Assembly (NCBI GenBank): GCA_964589785.1
Contig: CAZPUQ010000009.1
Location: forward strand, 38,573-102,572
DNA: 64,000 nt
Direction: 5' to 3'
Source of the DNA: JAGVSR01 sp964589785
Lineage (GTDB): Bacteria > Pseudomonadota > Alphaproteobacteria > Rhizobiales > Hyphomicrobiaceae
Part shown: one piece after another, positions 26,584-34,515 of the stretch
Layout: each line of letters opens with the position of its first letter
Position numbering within the stretch: position 1 is the first letter of the stretch
The notes under the pieces: model-generated
What the model was told of the DNA's origin: nothing
The model's database searches: none
Seen by the model: the letters and a program-made list of their open reading frames with translations, nothing else
Program-made: the position numbers and the translations under genes

Positions 26584-27531
26584 ATGGCGGCAAATCGGGC
26601 GCGGTTGCGGGCGTGCCTCGCAGTTTATGTTCTTATCCCGCTTCTTTCGGGAATTATTCCTGCAAATTGTCAGGCCGGCGCCACGGCTGGCAACGCAGGC
26701 TCCGGCGTTCCGTTCCGCGACTGTGCGGCGGAGGAGGGCTGCCCTGACTTGGTCGTCATTCCCGCCACCGACACGCCGGTGCGGCTCGGGTCGCTGCCGT
26801 CGCAGCCCGGGCGCATCGACAACGAGGTGGAGCATGAGCGAACGATCGCTGCCTTCGCGATCGGGCGCACCGAGGTGACGGTGGCCCAATACAGGCGGTG
26901 CGTGGAGGAGGGCGGGTGCCGTCCGCCGGAGTGGCTGGAGCCGGGCGGAGAGCAGAACATCGAGACCGGCCGCGGCCTCTACTACCGGAACCTCGGGCCA
27001 GCGGTGACCGCGCCGGACGCGCCGATCGTCGGCGTCAGTTTTGCCGATGCCGGCGCGTTTTCCGCATGGCTGTCGAAGAAGACGGGAAAGTCCTATCGCC
27101 TGCCGTCCGAGGCCGAATGGGAGTACGCCGCGCGGGCGGGCACCACGACCGCCTACTGGTGGGGCGAGGAGCCGGACGCTGCCGACGGCAGCGCACGGGC
27201 CAATTGCCGTGGCTGCGGAAATGTCGAGCGCCCGGTTGCGCCGGAGCGGGCCGGCTCCTATGCGGCGAACGCGTGGGGACTTTACAATGTTCACGGGAAC
27301 GTCTGGGAGTGGGCGGCCGACTACTACTGCGCCGACCAGTCGAGCGGCCCGACCGACGGGTCGCCGCGCCGGACCGACGATTGTCCCGTGCGCGACGCGC
27401 CGGGCCTGCGCGTATTCCGGGGCGGTTCGGCCTTCTATGGTCCCGACAAGATGCGGTCGGCCTCGCGGCTGAGAAATTTTCCCGATTTTCGGAATTTCAG
27501 CGTCGGTTTTCGGATCGCCCGCGACCTTTGA
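26584..27531 (+). CDS. Secreted FGE/SUMF1-fold protein lacking catalytic cysteines
   Basis: 315 aa with a signal peptide (1-30). The formylglycine-generating-enzyme fold is clear: FAIGRTEVTVAQYRRC, SYRLPSEAEWEYAAR, YNVHGNVWEWAADYY, RVFRGGSAFYG and the end NFSVGFRIA. In true FGE two Cys follow the RGGSW-like motif; here that segment (SAFYGPDKMRSAS) has none, so formylglycine formation is unlikely. Other cysteines are present and may form disulfides. Start at 26584 is preferred over a TTG eight codons upstream. The role in the island is unknown. Confidence 0.82.
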   Translation: MAANRARLRACLAVYVLIPLLSGIIPANCQAGATAGNAGSGVPFRDCAAEEGCPDLVVIPATDTPVRLGSLPSQPGRIDNEVEHERTIAAFAIGRTEVTVAQYRRCVEEGGCRPPEWLEPGGEQNIETGRGLYYRNLGPAVTAPDAPIVGVSFADAGAFSAWLSKKTGKSYRLPSEAEWEYAARAGTTTAYWWGEEPDAADGSARANCRGCGNVERPVAPERAGSYAANAWGLYNVHGNVWEWAADYYCADQSSGPTDGSPRRTDDCPVRDAPGLRVFRGGSAFYGPDKMRSASRLRNFPDFRNFSVGFRIARDL

Positions 27532-27651
27532 TCGGCCGTACCGATCACAATTGCGCGAACGCGGCTCGTTTTGCGGCGAGGCAATTGATGCCAAACATCC
27601 CGTAGGATATGGGAATGTTATATTGTACCGGAACTTAGCGGATTCCTGCTC

Positions 27652-29013
27652 GTGTCGCTTCGGCTGCAACTCTTCGGAACCATTACGCTGGTGCTGATCG
27701 GCACGCTGGTGATCGGCGCCGTCCTGACCTACCGGCACGCGCTGGAGAAGATCGACACGGAGATGCAGGCCGCCATCGCGGTCGGGTCGCGCATCGCGCA
27801 CAACGCCGTCGACGATGTCGAGGAGGTCGTCAATCCGCGCCGCAGGTTGGAGCTGCTTGCCGCCGACTTCGATGGCGACCGGCACCTCAGGGCCTTCCTG
27901 GTCGAGCCGGGCGGGGCGATCCCGGCCGTCTCCAAGCTTTCCCACCCGGAGAACCCGGCGCCGGAGTGGCTCCGGCGGCTGCTCGCCCGGGAGCCGCTCA
28001 CCGTCACGGTTCCGCTGCCGAGCATCTTTGCCAACTACGGCGCCATCAGGCTCGAGACGGATTCCCGCAACGAGATCTCCGAGGTGTGGGAGGACGTGCA
28101 GCTCTACCTCGCCATCCTCGGCATCTTCTGCCTGTCGTCATTGCTGGTGACGCTCACCGTCCTGGCGCGCGGGCTGGCCCCCCTGCGGCGGCTCACCGCG
28201 GCGTTCGAGGCAATCGGCGACAGCAAGGACGTGCCCGATGTCCCCGTCGGGCCGCACGAGCTCAGGGCCGTGACCACGGGCTTCAATCGCATGGTGGCGC
28301 GCCTCAAGGAGACGGAGGAGAAGAACCGCACCCTCCGCGTACAGCTCGATACGCTTCAGGAGGAGGAACGCGGCGACCTTGCGCGCAATCTCCACGACGA
28401 GGTCAGTCCGCTCCTGTTCTGCATCGGCGTCGATGCCCGCTCCCTCGAGCAAATCGGCACGGAAAAGGGATTGCGGGACGCCGTCGAGCAGGCCCGCGCC
28501 ATCCAGGAGGCCGTGAAAAGCCTCAAGGCCAACGTGAAGGCGATTCTCGGCAACCTCCGGCCGAAGGGTCAGCATGCGCTGGGCCTGCACGGAGCCGTGG
28601 AAGAGCTCATCGCGTTCTGGTCGGCGCGCCATCCCGACTTGAAGGTCGATATCGAAATCCCGGAGACGAGCTTCGGGGCGCGGATCGATGCCGCGTTGCA
28701 GGCGATCATTACCGAGAGCGTCAGCAACGCCATGAAGCACGCCCGGCCGCAGACGCTCGTCATCAAGGTCGCGACCGTCGGTGAGAGCGTGAAGCTGGAG
28801 GTGAGCGACGACGGCGGCGGGTTCCGAAAAGTGCGCTCGATCGACGGCGGCTACGGTATCCCCGGCATGAAGGAGCGCGCGCAGAAGCTCGGCGGATCCC
28901 TGAGCGTCGCCGAGACCCGGGGAGGCCGCGGCGTGACCGTGCGTGCCTCTCTCCCGCTCTTCCCTGCCGCGCCGGCGGAATTGAAAGCCGAAGCAAAGGC
29001 CTTAGCATCATGA
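27652..29013 (+). CDS. MoxY-type sensor histidine kinase (module 2)
   Basis: 453 aa from a GTG. Topology matches the module 1 kinase: membrane helix 6-27, periplasmic region of about 120 residues, second helix near 152-172, HAMP, then HisKA_3 with His248 in DLARNLHDEVSPLL. The ATPase domain has ESVSNAMKHARP (N box), DDGGGF and GYGIPGM. The sensor domain differs clearly from that of module 1, so the two kinases likely sense different signals. It overlaps the following regulator by 4 bases (ATGA), indicating translational coupling. Confidence 0.88.
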   Translation: MSLRLQLFGTITLVLIGTLVIGAVLTYRHALEKIDTEMQAAIAVGSRIAHNAVDDVEEVVNPRRRLELLAADFDGDRHLRAFLVEPGGAIPAVSKLSHPENPAPEWLRRLLAREPLTVTVPLPSIFANYGAIRLETDSRNEISEVWEDVQLYLAILGIFCLSSLLVTLTVLARGLAPLRRLTAAFEAIGDSKDVPDVPVGPHELRAVTTGFNRMVARLKETEEKNRTLRVQLDTLQEEERGDLARNLHDEVSPLLFCIGVDARSLEQIGTEKGLRDAVEQARAIQEAVKSLKANVKAILGNLRPKGQHALGLHGAVEELIAFWSARHPDLKVDIEIPETSFGARIDAALQAIITESVSNAMKHARPQTLVIKVATVGESVKLEVSDDGGGFRKVRSIDGGYGIPGMKERAQKLGGSLSVAETRGGRGVTVRASLPLFPAAPAELKAEAKALAS

Positions 29014-29627
29014 AGATTTTGATCGTTGACGACCACGCCGTCCTGCGGGAGGGCGTCCGTCGGCTACTGGGTTCGATTCCCGGAGCGGAGATCTTCGAGG
29101 CGGCGACCGGGCACGAGGCGCTGGCCATGTTCCGCAAGACGCAGCCGACGGTGATCGTTCTCGACGTCAACCTGAACGGCTCGAGCGGACTGGAGCTGCT
29201 GCAGCGCCTGAAGGCGGAGTCGAAGACGGCCCGCATCGTCATGTTCACCATGCACTCCGAGCCGAGCTATGCCGCCCGCGCGATCCGGGCGGGCGCCATG
29301 GGCTACGTCAGCAAGAGCGCCGATGCCGACGAGCTCATCGCGGCGGTCAAGAAGGTCGCGTCCGGTGAGAACTATCTCGACCGCGAGCTCGCCAGCGTGC
29401 TCGCGTTCACGCCGGCCCAGTCGGCCGATCCGTTCAGCACATTGTCGAACCGCGAGGTGGAGATCATGCGGCTTCTCGGCGAGGGCAAAAGCCTGCGCCA
29501 GATCGCGGGGACGTTCGGGATTGCCTACAAGACGGTCGCCAATTCCTGCAGCCGCTTGAAAACGAAGCTCGGATTGGAGCGCACCGCCGATCTCATCCGC
29601 ATCGCACTTGAAAATCAGAAGAAGTAG
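29010..29627 (+). CDS. NarL/LuxR-family response regulator (module 2)
   Basis: 205 aa. The receiver domain has VDDH, the phospho-Asp in VLDVNLNGSSG (about residue 54), MFTMHS and the Lys in YVSKSADA; the LuxR domain begins LSNREVEIMRLLGEGKSL. It is the cognate partner of the kinase it overlaps. It shares the AYKTVA recognition-helix region with the module 1 regulator (CYKTVA), so the two may bind similar DNA. The next gene is PQQ dehydrogenase B. Confidence 0.92.
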   Translation: MKILIVDDHAVLREGVRRLLGSIPGAEIFEAATGHEALAMFRKTQPTVIVLDVNLNGSSGLELLQRLKAESKTARIVMFTMHSEPSYAARAIRAGAMGYVSKSADADELIAAVKKVASGENYLDRELASVLAFTPAQSADPFSTLSNREVEIMRLLGEGKSLRQIAGTFGIAYKTVANSCSRLKTKLGLERTADLIRIALENQKK

Positions 29628-29709
29628 GAACGCTTTGTTGCGCGGCGCCGAGCCCGGCGAACGGCCTTGGCATCACATCGTCGTGAGATGCGGGCAATCG
29701 CTAATAATT

Positions 29710-29722
29710 GGGAATTCATCCT
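29710..29722. promoter_or_regulatory. Candidate operator (GGGA-N5-TCCT) upstream of PQQ dehydrogenase B
   Basis: It has the pattern GGGAA-N4-TCCTG, as at 20473, and lies 83 bases after the regulator gene. It is upstream of the terminator-like hairpin, so it could act on a distal promoter. Confidence 0.3.
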
Positions 29723-29772
29723 GTGTTCAGAGGCGCGGGAAAATCCTATTGCTCAGCAGCTTGCGTCACTCT

Positions 29773-29831
29773 GCCGGGCATCGCGACAACCGCCCTCCTT
29801 GGTTTTTTCGATGCCCGGCGCATTTTTTTTT
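29773..29831 (+). terminator. Probable Rho-independent terminator or attenuator
   Basis: GCCGGGCATCG (29773-29783) pairs perfectly with 29809-29819 (11 bp, 25-base loop) and is followed 3 bases later by nine T (29823-29831). It lies 146 bases after the module 2 regulator and 405 bases before dehydrogenase B. It can end the kinase-regulator transcript, or act as an attenuator for the dehydrogenase leader. Confidence 0.65.
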
Positions 29832-29981
29832 CGCCAGCTTCCCACATCGAGAATCCTTACGTCACGCCGATTGGGCGTGCGCGCGGCATTGCCTGGCGCG
29901 AACGTGGGCCGGCGTGAGGATTTCATCGTGGCGCGTCAGAAATTGCCGAACCTGCATTCCCGAAACAAAGAAAAATAGCTT

Positions 29982-30016
29982 GGGATATGCGCCCGCAAAA
30001 AACGGGAAATCGTCCC
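29982..30016. promoter_or_regulatory. Tandem operator-like palindromes upstream of PQQ dehydrogenase B
   Basis: Two GGG-N7-CCC palindromes (29982-29994 and 30004-30016) are centred 22 bases apart, two helical turns, about 220 bases before the dehydrogenase start. The second matches GGGM-N5-TCCY exactly. The helical phasing resembles dimer-dimer binding by response regulators. Confidence 0.4.
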
Positions 30017-30235
30017 ATGGCCCCTCATGGTCCATGGACGGAAAGTGCAGCCTCCGGGTAATCCCCCAACGGACGTAAGTTCGGATAAGCGGCGGGCCCG
30101 GGACCTGAAAGCGTGACGGGATCGCATTCACCGTTGCCGGTCAGGCGAGGACGGGGCCGCATCCGGCGGGCTCCGTTGGCCGTGGCGTTGCCTTCGGGCC
30201 GTGCGCCACGCGAACAACATGGAGAGGAAGCGCGA

Positions 30236-32119
30236 ATGATCTACAGGCAAGCTCTGACACTGGCCGGCGCCCTTGCGGTCGCCGCGATCGGTGCCTCAGG
30301 CTCCGCTCTCGCCAACGCAGAGGTCGAGAAGCGGGCCAAGAACCACAACGAGTGGGGCGCGCCGGGGCGCGACAACAAACTGACCCGCCACTCGGAACTC
30401 AAGGACATCAATACGGGCAACGTCAACAAGCTTCAGTTCGCCTGGTCGCAATCGACCGGTGCGTTGCGCGGCCACGAAGGACAGCCGGTCGTGATCGAGG
30501 ACGTCGGCGGCAAGCCGATGATGTTCTTCGTCTCGGGCTGCCCCGAGATGTCGAAGTGCAACATCGTCCAGGGTCTCGATCTCTCCGATCCCGACCGTCC
30601 GTATCAGATCTGGAACTACGTCAAGCAGACGGACCGCGACGAGTCGGCGGTTCCGCGCGCCTGCTGCGACACGGTCAACCGCGGCCCGGCCTACGCCGAC
30701 GGCAAGGTCGTGTTCGCAACGCTCGACGGCTTCGTGATCGCGCTCGACGCGCAGACGGGCAAGGAGGCCTGGGTCGTCAAGCACGCCTGGCCGGACAAGG
30801 GTGAGACGATCACCGTTGCTCCGCTCATTGCAGAGAACCTCGTGATCGTGGGCTTCGGTGGCGACGAGTTTGCCGCTCGCGGACGCGTCACGGCCTACGA
30901 CCTCAAGGACGGCAAGCTCGTCTGGTCGTGCCATTCGACGGGCTCGGACAAGGACGTCTGCCTGTCTGCCGACACGAACAAGGCCAATCCCCACTACGGC
31001 ACTGCCGGCAACGATCTCGGCATCAAGACGCACGTGGGCGAGGACTGGAAGATCGGCGGCGGCGCGGCGTGGGGCTGGTTCAGCTACGACTCGGACCTGA
31101 AGATGGTCTACTACTCGACCGGCAACCCGGGCCTGTGGTCGCCCTCCTATCGCTGCGCGAAGAAGACGCACGACGAGTGCAACACGGGCGAGTTCGACAA
31201 CAAGTGGTCGATGACCATCTTCGGCCGCAAGGTCGATACCGGCGAGGCGGTGTTCGCCTACCAGATGACGCCGTTCGACCAGTGGGACTACGACGGCGTG
31301 AACGAGAACATCCTCGTCGACATGAAAGTCGACGGCAAGGACCGCAAGACGCTCGTGCACTTCGATCGTAACGGCTTCGCCTATGTTCTCGACCGCGTCG
31401 ACGGCACGCTCCTGCGCGCCCACAAGTACGTGACCGTGGACTGGGCGGAGAAGGTCGACCTCAAGACGGGTCGTCCGGTAAAGGTGCAGAAGCATTCGCC
31501 GCTCGAACTCGGCCGCAACGTTCCTGCCTGCCCGTCGGCGATGGGCGGCAAGGACCAGCAGCCGTGCGCCATCGACCCGCAGGAGCCGAACAAGGCCTAC
31601 TGCCCGACCAACAACTGGTGCATGGAGCTCGAGCCTCAGGAGCGCAGCCACACGCAGCAGGGCACCGTGTACGTGTTCGCGAATGTGTACATGTTCCCCG
31701 AGAAGCCGGGCGTGACGGGCAAGCTCAAGAAGTTCGACGTGCTGACGGGTGAGACCGACTGGGAAATTCCCGATCAGTATCCGAACTGGGGCGGCGCGCT
31801 CGTGACTGACGGCGGCCTCGTGTTCTACGGCTCGCTCGGCGGCGACTTCCGCGCCGTCGACCGCAAGTCCGGCAAGGTGCTGTGGAGCCGCAAGCTCGGT
31901 TCGGGCATGATTGCGAACCCGATCACCTACAAGATCAAGGGCAAGCAGTATGTCTCCATCCTCACCGGTATCGGCGGCTGGATCGGCGTGCCCGTGACCG
32001 CGGGCCTCGATCTCAACGACAAGTTCGGTGCGATCGGCGCCACGGCCATGACCAAGGCGGCCAACCTGGACAAGATCCCGCAGGACGGCTCACTCTACAC
32101 GTTCCGCGTGATGGACTGA
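30236..32119 (+). CDS. XoxF-like PQQ-dependent alcohol dehydrogenase B
   Basis: 627 aa from the ATG with GAGAGGAAG upstream; signal peptide ends ALANA. It is collinear with paralog A over its whole length, with identical key motifs: RACCDT (Cys143-144), MTPFDQWDYDGVNENIL (catalytic Asp351, lanthanide-type Asp353), STGNPGLWSPSYRC and SAMGGKDQQPC. All 12 cysteines are kept. The main difference is a shorter loop after LGIKTH. It is a periplasmic PQQ enzyme, likely with the same chemistry as A but a separate regulator. Its module also supplies the only cytochrome c in the island. Confidence 0.92.
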   Translation: MIYRQALTLAGALAVAAIGASGSALANAEVEKRAKNHNEWGAPGRDNKLTRHSELKDINTGNVNKLQFAWSQSTGALRGHEGQPVVIEDVGGKPMMFFVSGCPEMSKCNIVQGLDLSDPDRPYQIWNYVKQTDRDESAVPRACCDTVNRGPAYADGKVVFATLDGFVIALDAQTGKEAWVVKHAWPDKGETITVAPLIAENLVIVGFGGDEFAARGRVTAYDLKDGKLVWSCHSTGSDKDVCLSADTNKANPHYGTAGNDLGIKTHVGEDWKIGGGAAWGWFSYDSDLKMVYYSTGNPGLWSPSYRCAKKTHDECNTGEFDNKWSMTIFGRKVDTGEAVFAYQMTPFDQWDYDGVNENILVDMKVDGKDRKTLVHFDRNGFAYVLDRVDGTLLRAHKYVTVDWAEKVDLKTGRPVKVQKHSPLELGRNVPACPSAMGGKDQQPCAIDPQEPNKAYCPTNNWCMELEPQERSHTQQGTVYVFANVYMFPEKPGVTGKLKKFDVLTGETDWEIPDQYPNWGGALVTDGGLVFYGSLGGDFRAVDRKSGKVLWSRKLGSGMIANPITYKIKGKQYVSILTGIGGWIGVPVTAGLDLNDKFGAIGATAMTKAANLDKIPQDGSLYTFRVMD

Positions 32120-32155
32120 TCTGAGGTCGTCCGGAAAGCCGGACCTGACAATGCC

Positions 32156-32184
32156 GGCGCCCGGGGCGAGCCGTCCCGGGCGCC
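32156..32184 (+). other. GC hairpin after PQQ dehydrogenase B
   Basis: A perfect 10-bp stem (GGCGCCCGGG with CCCGGGCGCC) and 9-base loop, 37 bases after the stop codon, followed by an A-rich stretch rather than T. Same position as the hairpin after paralog A; probably an mRNA 3'-stabilising element. Confidence 0.55.
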
Positions 32185-32248
32185 AACCAAACAAAAAAAG
32201 CAAGGCCGGCCGCCCTCGCATGCGCGGCCATCGAGGAAGCGTCCTGGC

Positions 32249-34066
32249 GTGACGATCAAAAAGGTTCTGGCCGGCCTCGCCGTCCTGGCGGCGCCGGTCC
32301 TCAATGCGGCCGAGGCTCCTGCCGCGGGCGATGAAGCCGTAAGCGAGGCGCTGCGCCATGCGTTTGCTCGGCTCGACAACCAGCTTCCGCTGACTGCTGC
32401 CGATCATACGGCCTTGAAGAAGGCCGCCGCCGAGCGCGTGCAGGCGACGCTGCGGGTGTGCGGCGATCCCGGCAACCTGCCGCTGTCGGACATCAACCGC
32501 ACCGGCTTTCAGAACAAGGTGATCGAGCTCGTCGCGAAGGAGATCGGCGCCGAGGTCCATTACTTCTGGCGGCCCTACCTGATGCGCGGCATCACCCGCC
32601 AGACGTTCGATACCAACGATTGCGATATCCTGCTCGACATGCCAGCGACGGGCTTCGAGGGGATCATCACCACCAACCCGATCTACAAGACGACTTATGT
32701 CTTCGCCTATCGCAGCGACCGCGGCATTGAGATCGACGGCCTCGACGATCCCGATCTCAAGACGCTGAGGATCGGCGTATTCCAGACGTCGGGCCTGCGC
32801 ACGGCGCTGACCCGGCGGGGCATCATCTCGAACGTTTCGCTGCACGTGCTCAGCCACAACGCGGACCTGAAGCCCGAGAACCAGCCCTGGCAGCAGGTGC
32901 AGAAGGTGATCGACGGACAGCTCGACGTCGCGGGCGTGTGGGGTCCGTTCGCGGGCTGGCTGAAGACCATGAAGGGCGCACCGCTTACCATCGTTCCGAC
33001 GAACATGTGGGAGGACGATATTCCGCAGGAGTTCGAACTCGCCATCGGGCTGCGCCGCGTCGACTGGGTTCTGAAATACAAGCTCGATCTGGCGCTGGAA
33101 GCGCGGCGGATTGAGATCGAGAAAATCTTGCGCGACTACGGCGTGCCGCTCGTCAAGTGCAGCAAATGCACGGTGCCGGGCGACCTGCCGGCGCACGGCG
33201 CCTACAACAAGGTGCGCGTGCTTTCCGAGGTGCCATCCGATCCGTCGAAGAAGGCCAAGGACCAGATCGTCGACCGCGAACGGCTCGAGGCCTGGCTCAA
33301 AGAGGGCGCCGACGTCGATCAGGAGTTCGCCAACGCCGTGCTCGCCGGCGATCTGCAGCGCATGGCGTTCCTGGTCGAGAAGGGCGCCGATGTGAACCGT
33401 CGCGACAAGCAGGGCTATCCCGCCCTGCACAGCGCAGCGCGGCGCAAGGACGAGGAGATCTTGAAGGCGCTCATCGCGCTCAAGGCCGATGTGAATGCGC
33501 GCGATCAGGACGGCTATACCGCCGTCGACCACGCGGTCTTGCGGAATTTCTCCGCGGGCATTGCGGCGCTGGCGGCCGCGGGCGCCGATCTCGATGCACG
33601 CAACACGGAGGGCTTCACGCCGCTCGCGATCGCCATCATCGAGGACCAGTACAAGGCGGCGGTCGCGCTGATCGAAGCCGGCGCGCCGGTCGATAGCGCC
33701 GTCGGCGACGCCGGGCTGACGCCGCTCATGCTGGCCGCCGGCAAGGAGCCGCGCCGCCTGACGCTCGGAGCCGGCATCTCTCGTGTCGAGAAGATCGACC
33801 CGAAGGAGCCCGACACGCTGCTCATCACGCGGGTCCTGATCGACAAGGGGGCCAATGTCAACGCCGTCAGCAAGTCTGGCGTGACGGCCCTTCTGCTGGC
33901 GGCGGCGCACAACAACCCGCCCATCGTCGGACTTCTGGCGGAGGCGGGCGCGGATCGCAATTTCCGAAACCCGGATGGGAAAACGGCCTCTGACGTCGCT
34001 CAACAGAATGGCAATACTGCCGTTGTCAGTCTGCTGCGGCTGCTCGATCAGGCGACCAGCAATTGA
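32249..34066 (+). CDS. MoxJ/XoxJ-like binding protein fused to ankyrin repeats (module 2)
   Basis: 605 aa from a GTG with GAGGAAG upstream; signal peptide (1-20). Same design as the module 1 protein: binding domain about 68-300 (RVCGDPGNLPLS at its start, WGPFAGWL near the end), CxxC at 304-307 (CSKC), then about six ankyrin repeats from 355 to 600. The repeat region diverges more between the paralogs than the binding domain. Ankyrin repeats in a periplasmic protein point to protein-protein contacts, perhaps with the dehydrogenase or cytochrome. Confidence 0.85.
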   Translation: MTIKKVLAGLAVLAAPVLNAAEAPAAGDEAVSEALRHAFARLDNQLPLTAADHTALKKAAAERVQATLRVCGDPGNLPLSDINRTGFQNKVIELVAKEIGAEVHYFWRPYLMRGITRQTFDTNDCDILLDMPATGFEGIITTNPIYKTTYVFAYRSDRGIEIDGLDDPDLKTLRIGVFQTSGLRTALTRRGIISNVSLHVLSHNADLKPENQPWQQVQKVIDGQLDVAGVWGPFAGWLKTMKGAPLTIVPTNMWEDDIPQEFELAIGLRRVDWVLKYKLDLALEARRIEIEKILRDYGVPLVKCSKCTVPGDLPAHGAYNKVRVLSEVPSDPSKKAKDQIVDRERLEAWLKEGADVDQEFANAVLAGDLQRMAFLVEKGADVNRRDKQGYPALHSAARRKDEEILKALIALKADVNARDQDGYTAVDHAVLRNFSAGIAALAAAGADLDARNTEGFTPLAIAIIEDQYKAAVALIEAGAPVDSAVGDAGLTPLMLAAGKEPRRLTLGAGISRVEKIDPKEPDTLLITRVLIDKGANVNAVSKSGVTALLLAAAHNNPPIVGLLAEAGADRNFRNPDGKTASDVAQQNGNTAVVSLLRLLDQATSN

Positions 34067-34073
34067 GGAAAGG

Positions 34074-34415
34074 ATGACCCGGGCCCTGTTGTTCGCCGCG
34101 ATGCTATGCTCGTGCCTGCCTGTAAAGTCCAATGCGGACAGCGCTGAGGCATCCGCGCGGCGTGCGGGCATCGGTATCTGGAAAGCTGCTGTCCCCAAGG
34201 TCGACATGCACGGCGAGTTCGGCGGCCACGACCCGATCGGGCTCGCCAACCGCCAGTTCATCAAGGCTGACTGCTCGCTCAACTGGACCGATCCCGACGA
34301 CGGCAAGCTCTATTGCTTCGCCAGCGCCACGTCGCTCGGCTATTTCCAGGACTGGCCGAAGCGCCACAGCCGGCGGGCACGCGCATTCTGGGAGACGCAC
34401 AAGCTCACCCAATAG
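34074..34415 (+). CDS. Small secreted YHS-like protein
   Basis: 113 aa from an ATG 7 bases after the ankyrin fusion, with GAGGAAAGG overlapping the gap, so translation is coupled. Signal peptide (1-21). The core GHDPIGLANRQFIKADCSLNWT, then DGKLYCFASATSLGYFQDWP, has the spacing of a YHS domain (DPV...YYF...F..DP), a small metal-associated domain. One Cys pair could form a disulfide or bind metal. No counterpart in module 1. The family call is tentative. Confidence 0.5.
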   Translation: MTRALLFAAMLCSCLPVKSNADSAEASARRAGIGIWKAAVPKVDMHGEFGGHDPIGLANRQFIKADCSLNWTDPDDGKLYCFASATSLGYFQDWPKRHSRRARAFWETHKLTQ

Positions 34416-34515
34416 CCGGACAACCAGGAACAAGAATGAGCCGCTCGCACTGGTCCGGCGTGAACCAGGGCGGCCATCTACGTAGGAAACCGACGCCTTG
34501 AAACGAGGAAACGAA

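Larger units (their letters stand above)
29628..30235. other. Long promoter/leader region of PQQ dehydrogenase B
   Basis: A 608-base non-coding gap with lower GC than the genes around it. It contains a terminator-like hairpin (29773-29831) and three operator-like palindromes (29710, 29982, 30004). ORFs in this region lack ribosome sites and family signals, and I do not accept them. Confidence 0.55.

Noticed and set aside
26649..26661. A further match to the operator-like palindrome inside the FGE-like gene
   Set aside because: It lies within the signal-peptide coding part and downstream of the start, so it is treated as a chance match.
26584..27531. Reading the FGE-fold protein as a working sulfatase-maturation enzyme
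   Set aside because: The catalytic Cys pair is missing and no sulfatase gene is nearby.
29608..30078. Overlapping frames in the leader of dehydrogenase B
   Set aside because: No ribosome site or domain; the region holds hairpins and operator-like sites instead.
32090..34306. A 738-codon frame antisense to the second ankyrin fusion
   Set aside because: Same cause: composition looks like a reverse shadow (rich in Arg, Asp, His, Gly) with no recognisable motif.
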